From contig NZ_CP047242.1 of NCBI RefSeq assembly GCF_009856605.1, positions 6,018,501-6,082,500 on the forward strand: a stretch of DNA of 64,000 nucleotides. The letters are read 5' to 3'. A program made the translations under genes and the position numbers. Each line of letters begins with the position of its first letter. The stretch's first letter is position 1. Source of the DNA: Trichormus variabilis 0441 (GTDB lineage Bacteria > Cyanobacteriota > Cyanobacteriia > Cyanobacteriales > Nostocaceae). Under the pieces are notes generated by a model, which saw nothing but the letters and a program-made list of their open reading frames with translations, ran no database searches and was not told the origin of the DNA. Positions 25,097 to 33,446 of the stretch are shown piece after piece.

Positions 25097-25326
25097 ATGC
25101 CACAAAGGCAATTAAAACAGTATTTCTCACTAGCTGCGCTATGTTTGGTTTGCTAGCGCCATTTAGTACACAGATGCAATATGGTTTAGAACAATCCAAG
25201 TGAAGCCAAAACTGGACTCATCTGGAATCCGTGGCGTGATATTTTCAATTGTTCAATCGAACATCCTCGTGGGTCGATGTGTTTCAAGAGCTACAGCACG
25301 ACCTTAAACGCAAAATGGAACAATAG
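25097..25326 (+). pseudogene. Possible decayed small secreted-protein gene
   Basis: From the ATG at 25097 the frame reads MPQRQLKQYFSLAALCLV, resembling a signal peptide start. Shifting by one base it continues LLAPFSTQMQYGLEQSK to a TGA at 25201. In the same shifted frame it continues past that stop and a second TGA to WVDVFQELQHDLKRKMEQ and a TAG at 25324. One frameshift plus two stops would restore about 75 residues. I do not recognise the product, and chance is possible. The rest of the 24928-25615 gap holds a TGCCCATC dispersed repeat (about 25459-25506) and no clear gene. Confidence 0.3.
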
Positions 25327-25615
25327 CTGCAACTAATCAGCTGTGATACTAAGTTTCTCAAATAAACATCAAAGAAAAATCCGAAAAGTCTCATAACTGA
25401 TGGGTAGATATGAACATAGATTTTACTCCATAAGATTAGTATTTGATTTTTTTGAGCTATGTAGGCAATGCCCATCAAAACCTTGATGTGGCGAGTATTT
25501 CTCACCCTACAAATACCAAAAATTGTAACAATAATCAAATCGGATTTTTATATCTATTTTGATTCAATCTAAATCGTCCCGTGAAGTATAAATCTATCAA
25601 ATTAATAGACTGAAC

Positions 25616-26071
25616 ATGAACATTTATCCTCAAAAACAAATGAAGTCTTTATTATTCATCTTAGCTACAACTTTTGGCACAGCCTTATCATTTACTGGTA
25701 GTGTTAATTCTGCTATTGCCTCAGAACTAACAGCTAATAAGAATTCAGCAGGAAATAGCGGAAATATAGCTAGTGTACGCACTTGTCCCAAATATGCAGG
25801 AGGGGGAAGATTATCAGCCAGAATTGAAACTCCTAATTTTATTATTCATCTTTGCGAGCGACGGAAAAAGCTGTTTTATACAGGCATTTCTAAGCATACA
25901 GGTAAAGGAATTTATTCTTTGCCAGCTTATGTGGAAGAAGGTACAGGATATGTCGCTAAAAATGGCAAATATGAATATATCGTTACTGGTGCCAGTCTAG
26001 ATATTATCAAAAATGGCAAGGTTATACAGTCGGAAACTGTAACTAAATTTACCAGTGGTTATGTCAATTAA
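25616..26071 (+). CDS. Secreted hypothetical protein
   Basis: The 151-residue product has a signal peptide: MNIYPQKQMKS, a hydrophobic core LLFILATTFGTALSFTGS, and an Ala-X-Ala-type cleavage region near IASELTA. The mature part contains two Cys (RTCPKY and HLCERRKK) that could form a disulfide, and a Gly-rich YAGGGRLSARIETPNFIIHLCERRKKLFYTG segment. It is probably exported to periplasm or outside. I do not recognise the family. It stands alone and is followed by a terminator at 26202-26230. Confidence 0.7.
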   Translation: MNIYPQKQMKSLLFILATTFGTALSFTGSVNSAIASELTANKNSAGNSGNIASVRTCPKYAGGGRLSARIETPNFIIHLCERRKKLFYTGISKHTGKGIYSLPAYVEEGTGYVAKNGKYEYIVTGASLDIIKNGKVIQSETVTKFTSGYVN

Positions 26072-26201
26072 GCACATCTAAATATCTAAAAATATCTGTG
26101 GGGGTTGGTAATTGATAATGGCAAAGCGTAATTAACATTCAGCAACCCTAATATGGTGAGCAATTCTCACCTTAATTAACCCTAATATCTAAGTTTTTAT
26201 C

Positions 26202-26230
26202 ATCCCCATTGTCTGTCAATGGGGATTTTT
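26202..26230 (+). terminator. Rho-independent terminator
   Basis: ATCCCCATTG (26202-26211) pairs with CAATGGGGAT (26217-26226) and is followed by a T run. It lies downstream of the secreted protein gene and upstream of arsM. Confidence 0.85.
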
Positions 26231-26351
26231 AACACAATATTATTTTTTGGTGTTGCTGAATCCCGATATGATTGGACTCAACTGCAAACCGCTATATATT
26301 GAGAATGCAGAGAATCAACTCTACAACCCAACACTCAATATCAAGACCACC

Positions 26352-27320
26352 ATGACCTATTTAGAAACAGCAGCACAATTTTATAGTGAAGTTGCCCAAA
26401 CGCCGCAAGTGGGTCTGTGCTGTGTTCAAAGTACACCTCTACAACTACCAGGGCTAAAAATTCCTTTATCCATGCAGGAAATGAACTATGGTTGTGGAAC
26501 CACCGTTCATCCTACGGAACTTGGCAAGCAACCTACCGTCTTGTATGTTGGTGTGGGTGGTGGGTTAGAAGCATTGCAATTTGCTTATTTTTCTCGTCGC
26601 CCTGGTGCTGTAATTGCAGTTGACCCAGTTGCAGCGATGCGAGAAGCAGCCGCACGTAACCTAGAAATGGCTTTAACAGACAACCCGTGGTTTGAAAGTA
26701 GTTTTGTAGAGATTCGTGAAGGTGATGCCTTTAATTTACCTGTGGCAGATGGGTCAGTTGATATCGTGGCTCAAAATTGTTTGTTTAACATTTTCGAGCC
26801 TGAAGACTTAACCCGCGCGCTCAAGGAAGCGTATCGGGTGTTAAAGTGTGGTGGACGGTTGCAAATGAGTGACCCTATTGCCACCAGTCCCATCCCGGCA
26901 CACTTGCAACAAGATGAACGGTTACGCGCTATGTGTTTGTCTGGCGCACTGACCTACGAAGAGTACACCCAGCGTATTATCGATGCTGGCTTTGGTCAGA
27001 TTGAAATCCGGGCGCGTCGTCCTTATCGTTTATTAGATTCCCAAACTTACAATTTAGAAACCCATTTACTTTTAGAAAGTCTTGATTCAGTCTCATTCAA
27101 AGTGCCTATCCCAGAAGATGGCGCTTGCATTTTTACTGGTAAAACGGCAATTTATGCTGGTTGCGAAGATTTTTTTGATGACAAAGCCGGACATATCCTA
27201 CAACGTGGCATTCCGGCAACCGTATGCGATAAAACTGCTGCTAAACTAGCAACGGTAAAGCCAAAAGAAGTAATAATTACTGATTCTACTTGGCATTATA
27301 ACGGTGGTGGTTGCTGTTAA
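26352..27320 (+). CDS. arsM: Arsenite S-adenosylmethionine methyltransferase ArsM (arsenosugar type)
   Basis: This enzyme methylates arsenite, giving dimethylarsenic used for arsenosugars. The 322-residue sequence starts MTYLETAAQFYSEVAQ and has the SAM-binding motif LYVGVGGGLEALQF, GDAFNLPVADGSVDIVAQNCLFN and AYRVLKCGGRLQMSD. Likely arsenic-binding Cys are at 23, 24 and 48 (NYGCGTT), with more in AMCLSG and the C-terminal GGGCC. I chose the ATG at 26352; the open frame extends upstream to 26247 through sequence (ACTGCAAACCGCTATAT) also found near 18314, so it is not coding. It heads a three-gene operon with a PiT transporter and arsS. A close homologue in Nostoc sp. PCC 7120 has been characterised as an ArsM. 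Confidence 0.9.
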   Translation: MTYLETAAQFYSEVAQTPQVGLCCVQSTPLQLPGLKIPLSMQEMNYGCGTTVHPTELGKQPTVLYVGVGGGLEALQFAYFSRRPGAVIAVDPVAAMREAAARNLEMALTDNPWFESSFVEIREGDAFNLPVADGSVDIVAQNCLFNIFEPEDLTRALKEAYRVLKCGGRLQMSDPIATSPIPAHLQQDERLRAMCLSGALTYEEYTQRIIDAGFGQIEIRARRPYRLLDSQTYNLETHLLLESLDSVSFKVPIPEDGACIFTGKTAIYAGCEDFFDDKAGHILQRGIPATVCDKTAAKLATVKPKEVIITDSTWHYNGGGCC

Positions 27321-27335
27321 TTTATACTGCTCAAA

Positions 27336-28295
27336 ATGTTGTTAATTAGTCTGTTTATTGCTACCCTGTTCCTGGCTTATGCTAATGGAGCTAATGACAA
27401 CTTTAAGGGTGTAGCGACGCTGTTTGGTAGTCGGACAACAAGCTACCAAACAGCAATTTTGTGGGCAACTTTTACGACTTTTGCAGGTTCTTTAACTGCT
27501 ACTTATTTAGGTAGAACAATAGTTAAAGAGTTTACTGGTAAGGGTATTTTACCAGATGCGATCGCCAATGCACCAGAGTTTCATTTAGCGGTGGCGATCG
27601 CCTCTGGCTTGACGGTACTACTGGCTACTACGATGGGATTTCCCATTTCCACATCCCACAGTTTAATCGGTGCAATGTTTGGTGCTGGACTGGTAGCGTT
27701 TGGACTCCAGGTAAATTTTGCCATTTTAGGAATCTATTTCATTTTCCCCCTATTATTAAGTCCTATTATTGCTATTGCCTTCAGTGCAGGAATTTACAGT
27801 TTAATTAATTACTTAAGTATTAGGCTGAATTGGCAGTTAAATCATAAAATAATTGATACCCTTCATTATATCAGTGCTGGTATATTCAGCTTTGCTAGAG
27901 GACTTAATGATACTAGCAAAATTGTCTCTATAGTCCTAATTATCGATTATTTCTCACTTTCTGGGGCAATGATTACCATCGCAATGGCTATGGGTCTTGG
28001 TGGTTTACTCAATTCTCAAAAAATTGCTGAAACCATGAGTACAAAAATTACCTCTATGAATCGTATCCAGGGAGTATCGGCCAATATCATTACTAGTATT
28101 CTAGTGATTCTTGCTAGTAATTTTGGGTTGCCTGTATCTACAACTCATGTCGCAGTATCTTCTATTTTTGGTGTAGGATTAGTTGGTAGTAAAGCCAATA
28201 AATATATTTTTTACCAAATTTTATTAGTCTGGTTGGTCAACTTACCTATTGCCACCATTATTGGTGGTATCACCTATAGACTATTACAAGGTTAG
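27336..28295 (+). CDS. PiT-type inorganic phosphate transporter in the ars operon
   Basis: A 319-residue membrane protein with the duplicated PiT signatures: AYANGANDNFKGVATLFGSR near the N terminus and FSFARGLNDTSKIVSI near residue 190. GFPISTSHSLIGAMFGAGLV and FGLPVSTTHVAVSSIFGVGLV are the paired transmembrane motifs. PiT proteins move metal-phosphate with protons or Na+. It begins 15 bases after arsM and precedes arsS by 42, so it is part of the operon. Arsenate resembles phosphate and organoarsenicals must be moved too, so a role in arsenic handling is plausible but not shown. Confidence 0.92.
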   Translation: MLLISLFIATLFLAYANGANDNFKGVATLFGSRTTSYQTAILWATFTTFAGSLTATYLGRTIVKEFTGKGILPDAIANAPEFHLAVAIASGLTVLLATTMGFPISTSHSLIGAMFGAGLVAFGLQVNFAILGIYFIFPLLLSPIIAIAFSAGIYSLINYLSIRLNWQLNHKIIDTLHYISAGIFSFARGLNDTSKIVSIVLIIDYFSLSGAMITIAMAMGLGGLLNSQKIAETMSTKITSMNRIQGVSANIITSILVILASNFGLPVSTTHVAVSSIFGVGLVGSKANKYIFYQILLVWLVNLPIATIIGGITYRLLQG

Positions 28296-28337
28296 CAACA
28301 TCTTCAATATCTTAACTTATTCCAGGAATAGTTATCA

Positions 28338-29345
28338 ATGACAACTACACCAAGCACTACCATAAATACAAAAATAATTCCTTTTAATTCTCAGTTAAAT
28401 GCTCCTTTAACCAAACAAGAAATCAATGTTTTACAAATTAATTTAGGTAAACGCTGTAATCTTGCTTGTACACACTGTCATGTTGAAGCTAGTCCCAAAC
28501 GTACAGAAGAGTTATCAGCAGAAATCTGCGAACAATTAATCGAGGTAATTCATCGATTTCCGCAAATTAAAATTGTCGATTTAACTGGCGGCGCACCAGA
28601 GATGAACTATGGATTTCAGCCATTAGTAGCAGCCGCACGTCAACATAATAAACAGGTAATTGTCCGTTCTAATTTAACTATTTATTTTGTGGAGGGCTTT
28701 AAATATTTACCTGAATACTTTGCTGCCAACAAAATCAGAATTGTAGCATCCATGCCTTGTTACCTAGCGGATAATGTTGATAAAATGCGTGGTGTAGGTG
28801 TATTTGATGATTCAATTAAAGCTTTACAATGGCTAAATCAAGTTGGTTATGGAATAGACCCCAGTTTAGTTTTGGATTTGGTTTATAATCCCCAACTACC
28901 TACAAGTGAAAAATTTTCCCTAACTCCTGAACAAAGTAAATTAGAGCAAGATTACAAAACTTTCTTACAAAAACATTTCCGTATTGAATTTAACAATCTG
29001 TTCACTATTACTAACTTACCAGTTGGTAGAACTAAACTCTATTTAGAACGGAAAAAACTAGAGACCAGTTATTTGCACTTTTTAGAATTGCATTTCAATC
29101 CTCATACGGTAGGAAATTTAATGTGTCGCAATCAATTATCTGTAGACTATCTCGGTAATATATATGATTGTGATTTTAATCAGATGATGAATTTACCAGC
29201 GAAAACTCATAACGGTGAAACTCTGACTGTTGCTAAATTAATTGAGGCTGGTAGTTTGGATCTGATTAATGAAATTCAAACTGCAAACTATTGCTATGGT
29301 TGTACTGCTGGTTGTGGTTCTAGTTGCGGTGGCGCTTTGGTGTGA
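28338..29345 (+). CDS. arsS: Arsenosugar biosynthesis radical SAM protein ArsS
   Basis: ArsS is a radical SAM enzyme that joins a 5'-deoxyadenosyl group to dimethylarsinite on the way to arsenosugars. The 335-residue sequence has CNLACTHC with Cys40, Cys44 and Cys47 for the 4Fe-4S cluster, DLTGGAPEMNYGF after it, and a C-terminal DUF3641 region with further Cys (MCRNQLSVDYLGNIYDCDFNQ and YCYGCTAGCGSSCGG). It is the last gene of the arsM-PiT-arsS operon. An IS5-type element begins 38 bases after its stop codon. Confidence 0.92.
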   Translation: MTTTPSTTINTKIIPFNSQLNAPLTKQEINVLQINLGKRCNLACTHCHVEASPKRTEELSAEICEQLIEVIHRFPQIKIVDLTGGAPEMNYGFQPLVAAARQHNKQVIVRSNLTIYFVEGFKYLPEYFAANKIRIVASMPCYLADNVDKMRGVGVFDDSIKALQWLNQVGYGIDPSLVLDLVYNPQLPTSEKFSLTPEQSKLEQDYKTFLQKHFRIEFNNLFTITNLPVGRTKLYLERKKLETSYLHFLELHFNPHTVGNLMCRNQLSVDYLGNIYDCDFNQMMNLPAKTHNGETLTVAKLIEAGSLDLINEIQTANYCYGCTAGCGSSCGGALV

Positions 29346-29382
29346 CAGGTAAGACTAAGCCACAGATAATCGCTCTATGTCA

Positions 29383-30291
29383 GAGGCTATTTATAAAGTA
29401 AATCTAAAAGTGAGTATAAAAGTAAGCTTGGAGGTATAGGATACATGAAATATAGTGTATTTACATAGCTACTCATGGGACGAAAGTCTTACCCCACAGA
29501 CTTAACTGATATGGAGTGGGAAATTCTGGCTCCATTGATTCCACCAGCCAAAGAAGGAGGGCATCCACGCACAACGGATATGCGTGAGATATGCAATGCT
29601 ATCTACTATCACTTGAAAACGGGATGCCAATGGAATATGCTTCCGGGGGACTTTCCACCCAGTTCAACTGTTTACAGTTACTACCGCAAATGGCAGCGCA
29701 AAGGAGTCTGGGAAAAATTAAACCATACACTGCGCGGACAAGTTCGCACAAAACTAGGCAAATCAACGCAACCCACAGCGATCGCCGCAGACAGTCAGTC
29801 GGTCAAAACTGACCAAAAAAAGGGGAAGTGTACGGTTTTGACGGGTGTAAAAAGGTAAAAGGAAGAAAGCGGCAGACTCTAGTTGATAGCCTGGGACTGT
29901 TGTTGAAAGTTGTTGTCAGTGAAGCCAATGCGCCGGAACGGGTACTTGCTGCCTACGCATTAATGGAACTTTTAGAGGAGCGTCCGGAATTACTGGAAAA
30001 AGTTCAAGTCATGTGGGTTGATTCCGGTTACGACGGCGATAAATTTGCTCTTTCAGTTTGGTTGATGATCCAAGCACATGTTGAAGTCATACGGCGTACT
30101 GAGCAAGAATTCCGGATTTTGCCCAAACGTTGGGTAGTCGAAAGAACATTTGGCTGGTTGAACCAATATCATCGTCTCAGTAAGGATTATGAGCATCTTC
30201 CAGAGATGAGCGAAGCAGCTATATATGCTGTAATGACTAGGATTATGCTACGTCGTCTTGTATCCTAAAGATTTACTTTATAAATAATCTC
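29383..30291 (+). mobile_element. Complete IS5-family insertion sequence (IS1031/IS427-like)
   Basis: The element is 909 bp. Its ends are imperfect inverted repeats of 23 bp (29383-29405 and 30269-30291) with two mismatches; the shared part is TATTTATAAAGTAAATCT. It is flanked by TCA on both sides (29380-29382 and 30292-30294), fitting the TNA target duplication of the IS1031-type subgroup. Two overlapping frames encode the transposase through a -1 slippage site. It separates arsS from the Yfr1-like genes. Confidence 0.92.
29475..30268 (+). CDS. IS5-family transposase made by programmed -1 frameshift
   Basis: Frame A (29475-29858) holds the N-terminal DUF4096-type domain (YPTDLTDMEWEILAPLIPP) and the first catalytic Asp (IAADSQSVKTD). 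Frame B continues with GRKRQTLVDSLGLLL, VMWVDSGYDGD (second Asp) and RWVVERTFGWLNQYHRLSKDYE (Glu). The frames overlap at A-AAA-AAG (29816-29822) in the zero frame, a canonical -1 slippery heptamer; slippage gives DQKKGEVYGFDGCKK and joins both parts. All three catalytic residues are intact, so the element could still be mobile. The coordinates cover both frames. Confidence 0.92.
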
Positions 30292-30329
30292 TCAGCAAAG
30301 GTTAATTTTGTTACAAACAGTGTTATTTC

Positions 30330-30432
30330 GCCTTGAGAATAGCTGAGATTCGTTTATGATTGTATTTAGTTTAAATCTCCTCACACCACATTAAAAAAAC
30401 CGTGGATTACTCAATGTTTCTACGGTTTTTAT
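30330..30432 (+). ncRNA. Yfr1-like small RNA, copy A
   Basis: CTCCTCACAC (30377-30386) followed by CACA is the conserved unpaired motif of the cyanobacterial Yfr1 RNA. It is preceded by TTTAGTTTAAAT, almost as in copy B, and followed by a terminator hairpin: AAAAACCGTGGA pairs with TTCTACGGTTTTT across a short loop (30395-30430), then a T-rich tail. The 5' end is estimated from a TTAATT/TTATTT promoter-like pair and is uncertain. The 5' stem-loop is weak (GAAT/ATTC). The IS5 right end lies about 40 bases upstream. Confidence 0.6.
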
Positions 30433-30496
30433 TTTTTGATTAAAGATAAAAATATTACTCTTGACAAAATATTTAGTCCAACGCACAACCTATCTA

Positions 30497-30619
30497 ATAC
30501 CAAATGGATATGAAGCTGCACCAAATAAATGATGTAGAGACGTTGTATGCAACGTCTCTACAGTAAAGAATAAAGTGCATCTATGGCTACGCCAGGCAAG
30601 CTACATCAAGAAACGGTAT
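30497..30619. repeat. Dispersed element with ATACC...GGTAT ends and nested palindrome
   Basis: A 123-bp unit between the two Yfr1-like genes, ending ATACCAAAT and AAACGGTAT. It contains a 28-base perfect palindrome at 30534-30561 with GTAGAGACGTTG arms. It is related in its ends to the elements at 6618-6743 and 46297-46399. Confidence 0.6.
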
Positions 30620-30684
30620 AAGCGCCAATTATTAATTTCTCCCCAAAAAATCCTGTTACCAAAATTGTTACAGGTGTATCACTA

Positions 30685-30769
30685 CTGGGCGGTTGCCCTA
30701 TGATGGTCTTTAGTTAAGCTCCTCACACCACACGAAAAGCCGCAAAACAAATAGTTTCGCGGCTTTTTC
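30685..30769 (+). ncRNA. Yfr1-like small RNA, copy B
   Basis: This copy has the full Yfr1 layout: a 5' stem-loop GGGC-GGTT-GCCC (30687-30698), the unpaired motif CTCCTCACAC (30719-30728) followed by CACAC, then a terminator with AAAAGCCGC (30735-30743) and GCGGCTTTT (30759-30767) arms and a T run. TTACCA and TATCAC upstream could be -35 and -10 boxes. Yfr1 in other cyanobacteria is an abundant regulator that pairs with outer-membrane protein mRNAs near the ribosome site; targets here are not known. Confidence 0.82.
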
Positions 30770-30805
30770 TATAGTTGTTCTATAGATGAGTGCTGAGTAA
30801 GATTT

Positions 30806-30970
30806 GGGACTTACACAACTGGCATATTTTTTATGTAGGGGAGGCAAAAAGCGGTGTGGATTTTCCTCCCGCTTTATTGCCGTTGTGTGACGCTGCGAAA
30901 TTATTTGAACGTAGTCACAATACTTATAGCGTCACGCACTCAGCATCTATGGTGACGCTTGCGTAAGTCC
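30806..30970. repeat. Dispersed element with GGGACTTAC...GTAAGTCC ends
   Basis: Ends GGGACTTACACAA and TTGCGTAAGTCCT form a 13-bp inverted repeat with two mismatches. It resembles the ends of the element at 10011-10282. It has no ORF. Confidence 0.55.
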
Positions 30971-31109
30971 TGAGATATTCTTCCTCCTACTTCATCTCTA
31001 CCAAATGCAAACAACCGTTAAACTTCATTGCGAAGTAAGAAGCCAAGTGAAACAACGTGATAAGTTTTGATGATGTGACGCAATCGCACCAGAGGATAAG
31101 GAGAATACG

Positions 31110-31322
31110 GTGGCAATCGAATCAAACTTATTAAACGGCACAGTTCTACCAAAGGAAGAAATTAGCGAATATGTTGCCAACCTCCAGCTACACATGACTT
31201 TGCAAGCACGTAATTTAGTTCCACCTTTAAGGCAGACTCAGACTATAGAAGATAGTAGACAACAATTACTGCATCAAACCCAAGCTAATTTTGAGATGCA
31301 GGCTTCTCGGCAAAGATTATAA
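31110..31322 (+). CDS. Small hypothetical protein (70 aa)
   Basis: A GTG start at 31110 is preceded by AAGGAG six bases upstream, an excellent ribosome site. The 70-residue product begins MAIESNLLNGTVLPKEEISEY, is hydrophilic and Gln-rich (QTQTIEDSRQQLLHQTQANFEMQASRQRL), and has no membrane or metal motifs. I do not recognise it. It is followed by its own terminator-like hairpin, so it is probably monocistronic. Confidence 0.75.
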   Translation: MAIESNLLNGTVLPKEEISEYVANLQLHMTLQARNLVPPLRQTQTIEDSRQQLLHQTQANFEMQASRQRL

Positions 31323-31360
31323 TATAGAAAGACATAAAATAACAGAAAAACAAATAAAAT

Positions 31361-31415
31361 AAAAGCAGATATTGTTGGTTCTACACCAAAAGTGTTACCC
31401 TCAAGTCTGCTTTTT
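31361..31415 (+). terminator. Terminator-like hairpin
   Basis: AAAAGCAGA (31361-31369) pairs with TCTGCTTTT (31406-31414) across a 36-base loop, with a T run at the 3' side. It follows the 70-residue protein gene. Confidence 0.65.
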
Positions 31416-31527
31416 CCATTTTTTGTAGTCTTCGGTTACGAAAATCACCCTTTGGGAGCAATAGCAAAGAGCGGAAAGCCGTTAAAATTATTGCAGCAGT
31501 TCCTCTGATCCAATCCGTTAAGGCTAA

Positions 31528-32772
31528 ATGGCAGCTCAAATCAACATGACTTCATTACTTCCTCGAAATCTTAGCGTTGTCATCCGGCCAGTCTATTATC
31601 GGGACTTGGACGGAATTGAGCGAATATCTCAAGAATCCTTCGCAGCTCATACCCCCCAAGGAGCTAGTTCTATTGCTAATCGGATGCAATGGTTGCGTCG
31701 CTGGTATGGGTTACTCAAGTTTTTGAGTTGGTTCCCTAACCCGCTACAATACCGCTTTTGCGCCTATGTAGCCGAACAGGGGCGGATGCTCTTAGGGATG
31801 ATTCAAGTTTCGCCGTTTAACCGGACACGCAGCACTTGGCGAGTTGACCGGGTGATTTTGGATCGGGCTGTCGATAAGCAGGGAATTGGTTCACAGCTAC
31901 TACGCCACTGTTTTGAAGGGATTTTAGAAGCTCGTACTTGGTTGTTAGAAGTTAATGTCAATGATACAGATGCACTAGCGCTTTATCGGCAAAATGGATT
32001 TCAGCGTTTAGCAGAAATGACATATTGGGAAATAGATCCCGAATTATTAAGTGAATTAGCGCAAGCAGAGCCAGATTTACCCAATCTTTTACCAGTCAGC
32101 AATGCGGATGCTCAGTTGTTGTATCAATTGGATACAGCATCGATGCCACCGTTGGTACGTCAAGTATTCGATCGCAATACCCGCGATTTTAAAACCAGTT
32201 TGTTCGGCGCTTTAAGAGATGCAGTCAAACAATGGGTGACAAAAATTGAAGTTGTAAGCGGCTACGTGTTTGAACCACAACGCAAAGCAGCAATAGGTTA
32301 TTTCCAGTTACAGCTAGACCGCAAAGGTGAAACTCCCCACGTTGCCACCTTGACAGTCCACCCTGCTTATACTTGGCTATACCCAGAATTATTATCTCAA
32401 CTGGCGCGAATTGCCCAAGATTTTCCCCAACAAGGTTTACAACTAGCCTCCTCTGATTACCAACCAGAGCGAGAAGAATATTTAGAACGCATTGGTGCCA
32501 AGCGCATAGAACACACGCTGATCATGTCTCGTTCAGTCTGGCACAAACTGCGGGAGTCAAAATTTGTCTCTCTAGAAGGGATTCAATGGACTGATGTTCT
32601 CCAAGGACTGCAACCTGCGCGCAAACCCATCCCTGGGGGAATGTCCTGGGTACACACAAGACAGCAATCATCCCCAGATATCCCAGTACCCAGTTCATCA
32701 GAACCAATGGCCTTTGGGATTAAAGATGTACCCAATCAGCCAGATTCAGAAGAAGGGGAGATTGGGGAGTAG
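31528..32772 (+). CDS. GNAT family N-acetyltransferase
   Basis: The 414-residue protein has an N-terminal acetyltransferase domain: IRPVYYRDLDGIERISQESF, then the acetyl-CoA motif A region RVDRVILDRAVDKQGIGSQLLRHCFEG and motif B LEVNVNDTDALALYRQNGFQRLAEMTYWE. A second, weaker GNAT-like region covers about 190-340. The C-terminal tail is Pro/Ser/Glu-rich and unstructured. Substrate unknown. It lies directly upstream of ruvX, separated by a period-7 repeat. Confidence 0.85.
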   Translation: MAAQINMTSLLPRNLSVVIRPVYYRDLDGIERISQESFAAHTPQGASSIANRMQWLRRWYGLLKFLSWFPNPLQYRFCAYVAEQGRMLLGMIQVSPFNRTRSTWRVDRVILDRAVDKQGIGSQLLRHCFEGILEARTWLLEVNVNDTDALALYRQNGFQRLAEMTYWEIDPELLSELAQAEPDLPNLLPVSNADAQLLYQLDTASMPPLVRQVFDRNTRDFKTSLFGALRDAVKQWVTKIEVVSGYVFEPQRKAAIGYFQLQLDRKGETPHVATLTVHPAYTWLYPELLSQLARIAQDFPQQGLQLASSDYQPEREEYLERIGAKRIEHTLIMSRSVWHKLRESKFVSLEGIQWTDVLQGLQPARKPIPGGMSWVHTRQQSSPDIPVPSSSEPMAFGIKDVPNQPDSEEGEIGE

Positions 32773-32785
32773 GAAATAGGGGAAG

Positions 32786-32856
32786 CAGGGGAAGCAGGGT
32801 AAAGAAAATTGGCAACTGACAACTGACTAATGACAACTGACTAATGACTAATGACT
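32786..32856. repeat. Period-7 tandem repeats running into the ruvX start codon
   Basis: AGGGGAAGC-type units and then CAACTGA / TAATGAC units fill the GNAT-ruvX gap. The last TAATGAC units supply the ruvX start: the ATGAC at 32851 is part of a repeat unit. Confidence 0.85.
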
Positions 32857-33306
32857 AAATACATTTCAGCCTTGGGATTGGATGTGGGGCGTAAGCGCGT
32901 TGGTGTGGCTGGATGCGATCGCACTGGGTTGATTGCTACGGGAATCACCACCGTTGAGCGTACATCTTTTGACCGGGATGTCCAGCAAATACAAAATATA
33001 GTGAATGAACGCCAGGTACAAGTTCTGGTTGTAGGTTTGCCATATTCAATGGATGGTTCCTTAGGATTTCAGGCTCGTCAAGTGCAGAAATTTACGTCAA
33101 GGCTGGCTAAAGCTTTGCAGTTACCTGTGGAATATGTTGATGAGCGACTGACTTCTTTTCAAGCTGAACAGATGCTCATCGCTGAAAATGTTTCCCCATC
33201 ACGGAATAAAGGTTTAATCGATCGCAAGGCAGCAGCTTTGATTTTGCAGCAGTGGTTGGATATTAGACGAACTAATGCTCAGAGTTCAGTGGCAGTAGAG
33301 TATTGA
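32851..33306 (+). CDS. ruvX: Holliday junction resolvase-like / rRNA processing nuclease RuvX (YqgF)
   Basis: The 151-residue RNase H-fold protein starts with ALGLDVGRKRVGVAGCD (first catalytic Asp), then VLVVGLPYSMDGSLGFQA, VEYVDERLTSFQAE and a late IDRKAAALILQQWLD with the last Asp. YqgF/RuvX proteins act in 16S rRNA 5' maturation and possibly junction resolution. The ATG at 32851 lies inside the last unit of a TAATGAC tandem repeat; nothing upstream in frame is plausible. Confidence 0.92.
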   Translation: MTKYISALGLDVGRKRVGVAGCDRTGLIATGITTVERTSFDRDVQQIQNIVNERQVQVLVVGLPYSMDGSLGFQARQVQKFTSRLAKALQLPVEYVDERLTSFQAEQMLIAENVSPSRNKGLIDRKAAALILQQWLDIRRTNAQSSVAVEY

Positions 33307-33446
33307 TACCTTTGAACATGATATTCTGAAAGCTGTTACACAGCAGTTGTATCTAAGATTAAAGCTATTTGCTTGACATAATTTGTCATTCAAGAGTAAA
33401 GCTTTGTTTACATCTGTTGGTACTTATAAAGTCTCACATCTTGGCT

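Noticed and set aside
25284..25538. Minus-strand frame of 84 residues
   Set aside because: It covers a dispersed repeat and AT-rich DNA, has no ribosome site and no protein-like pattern.
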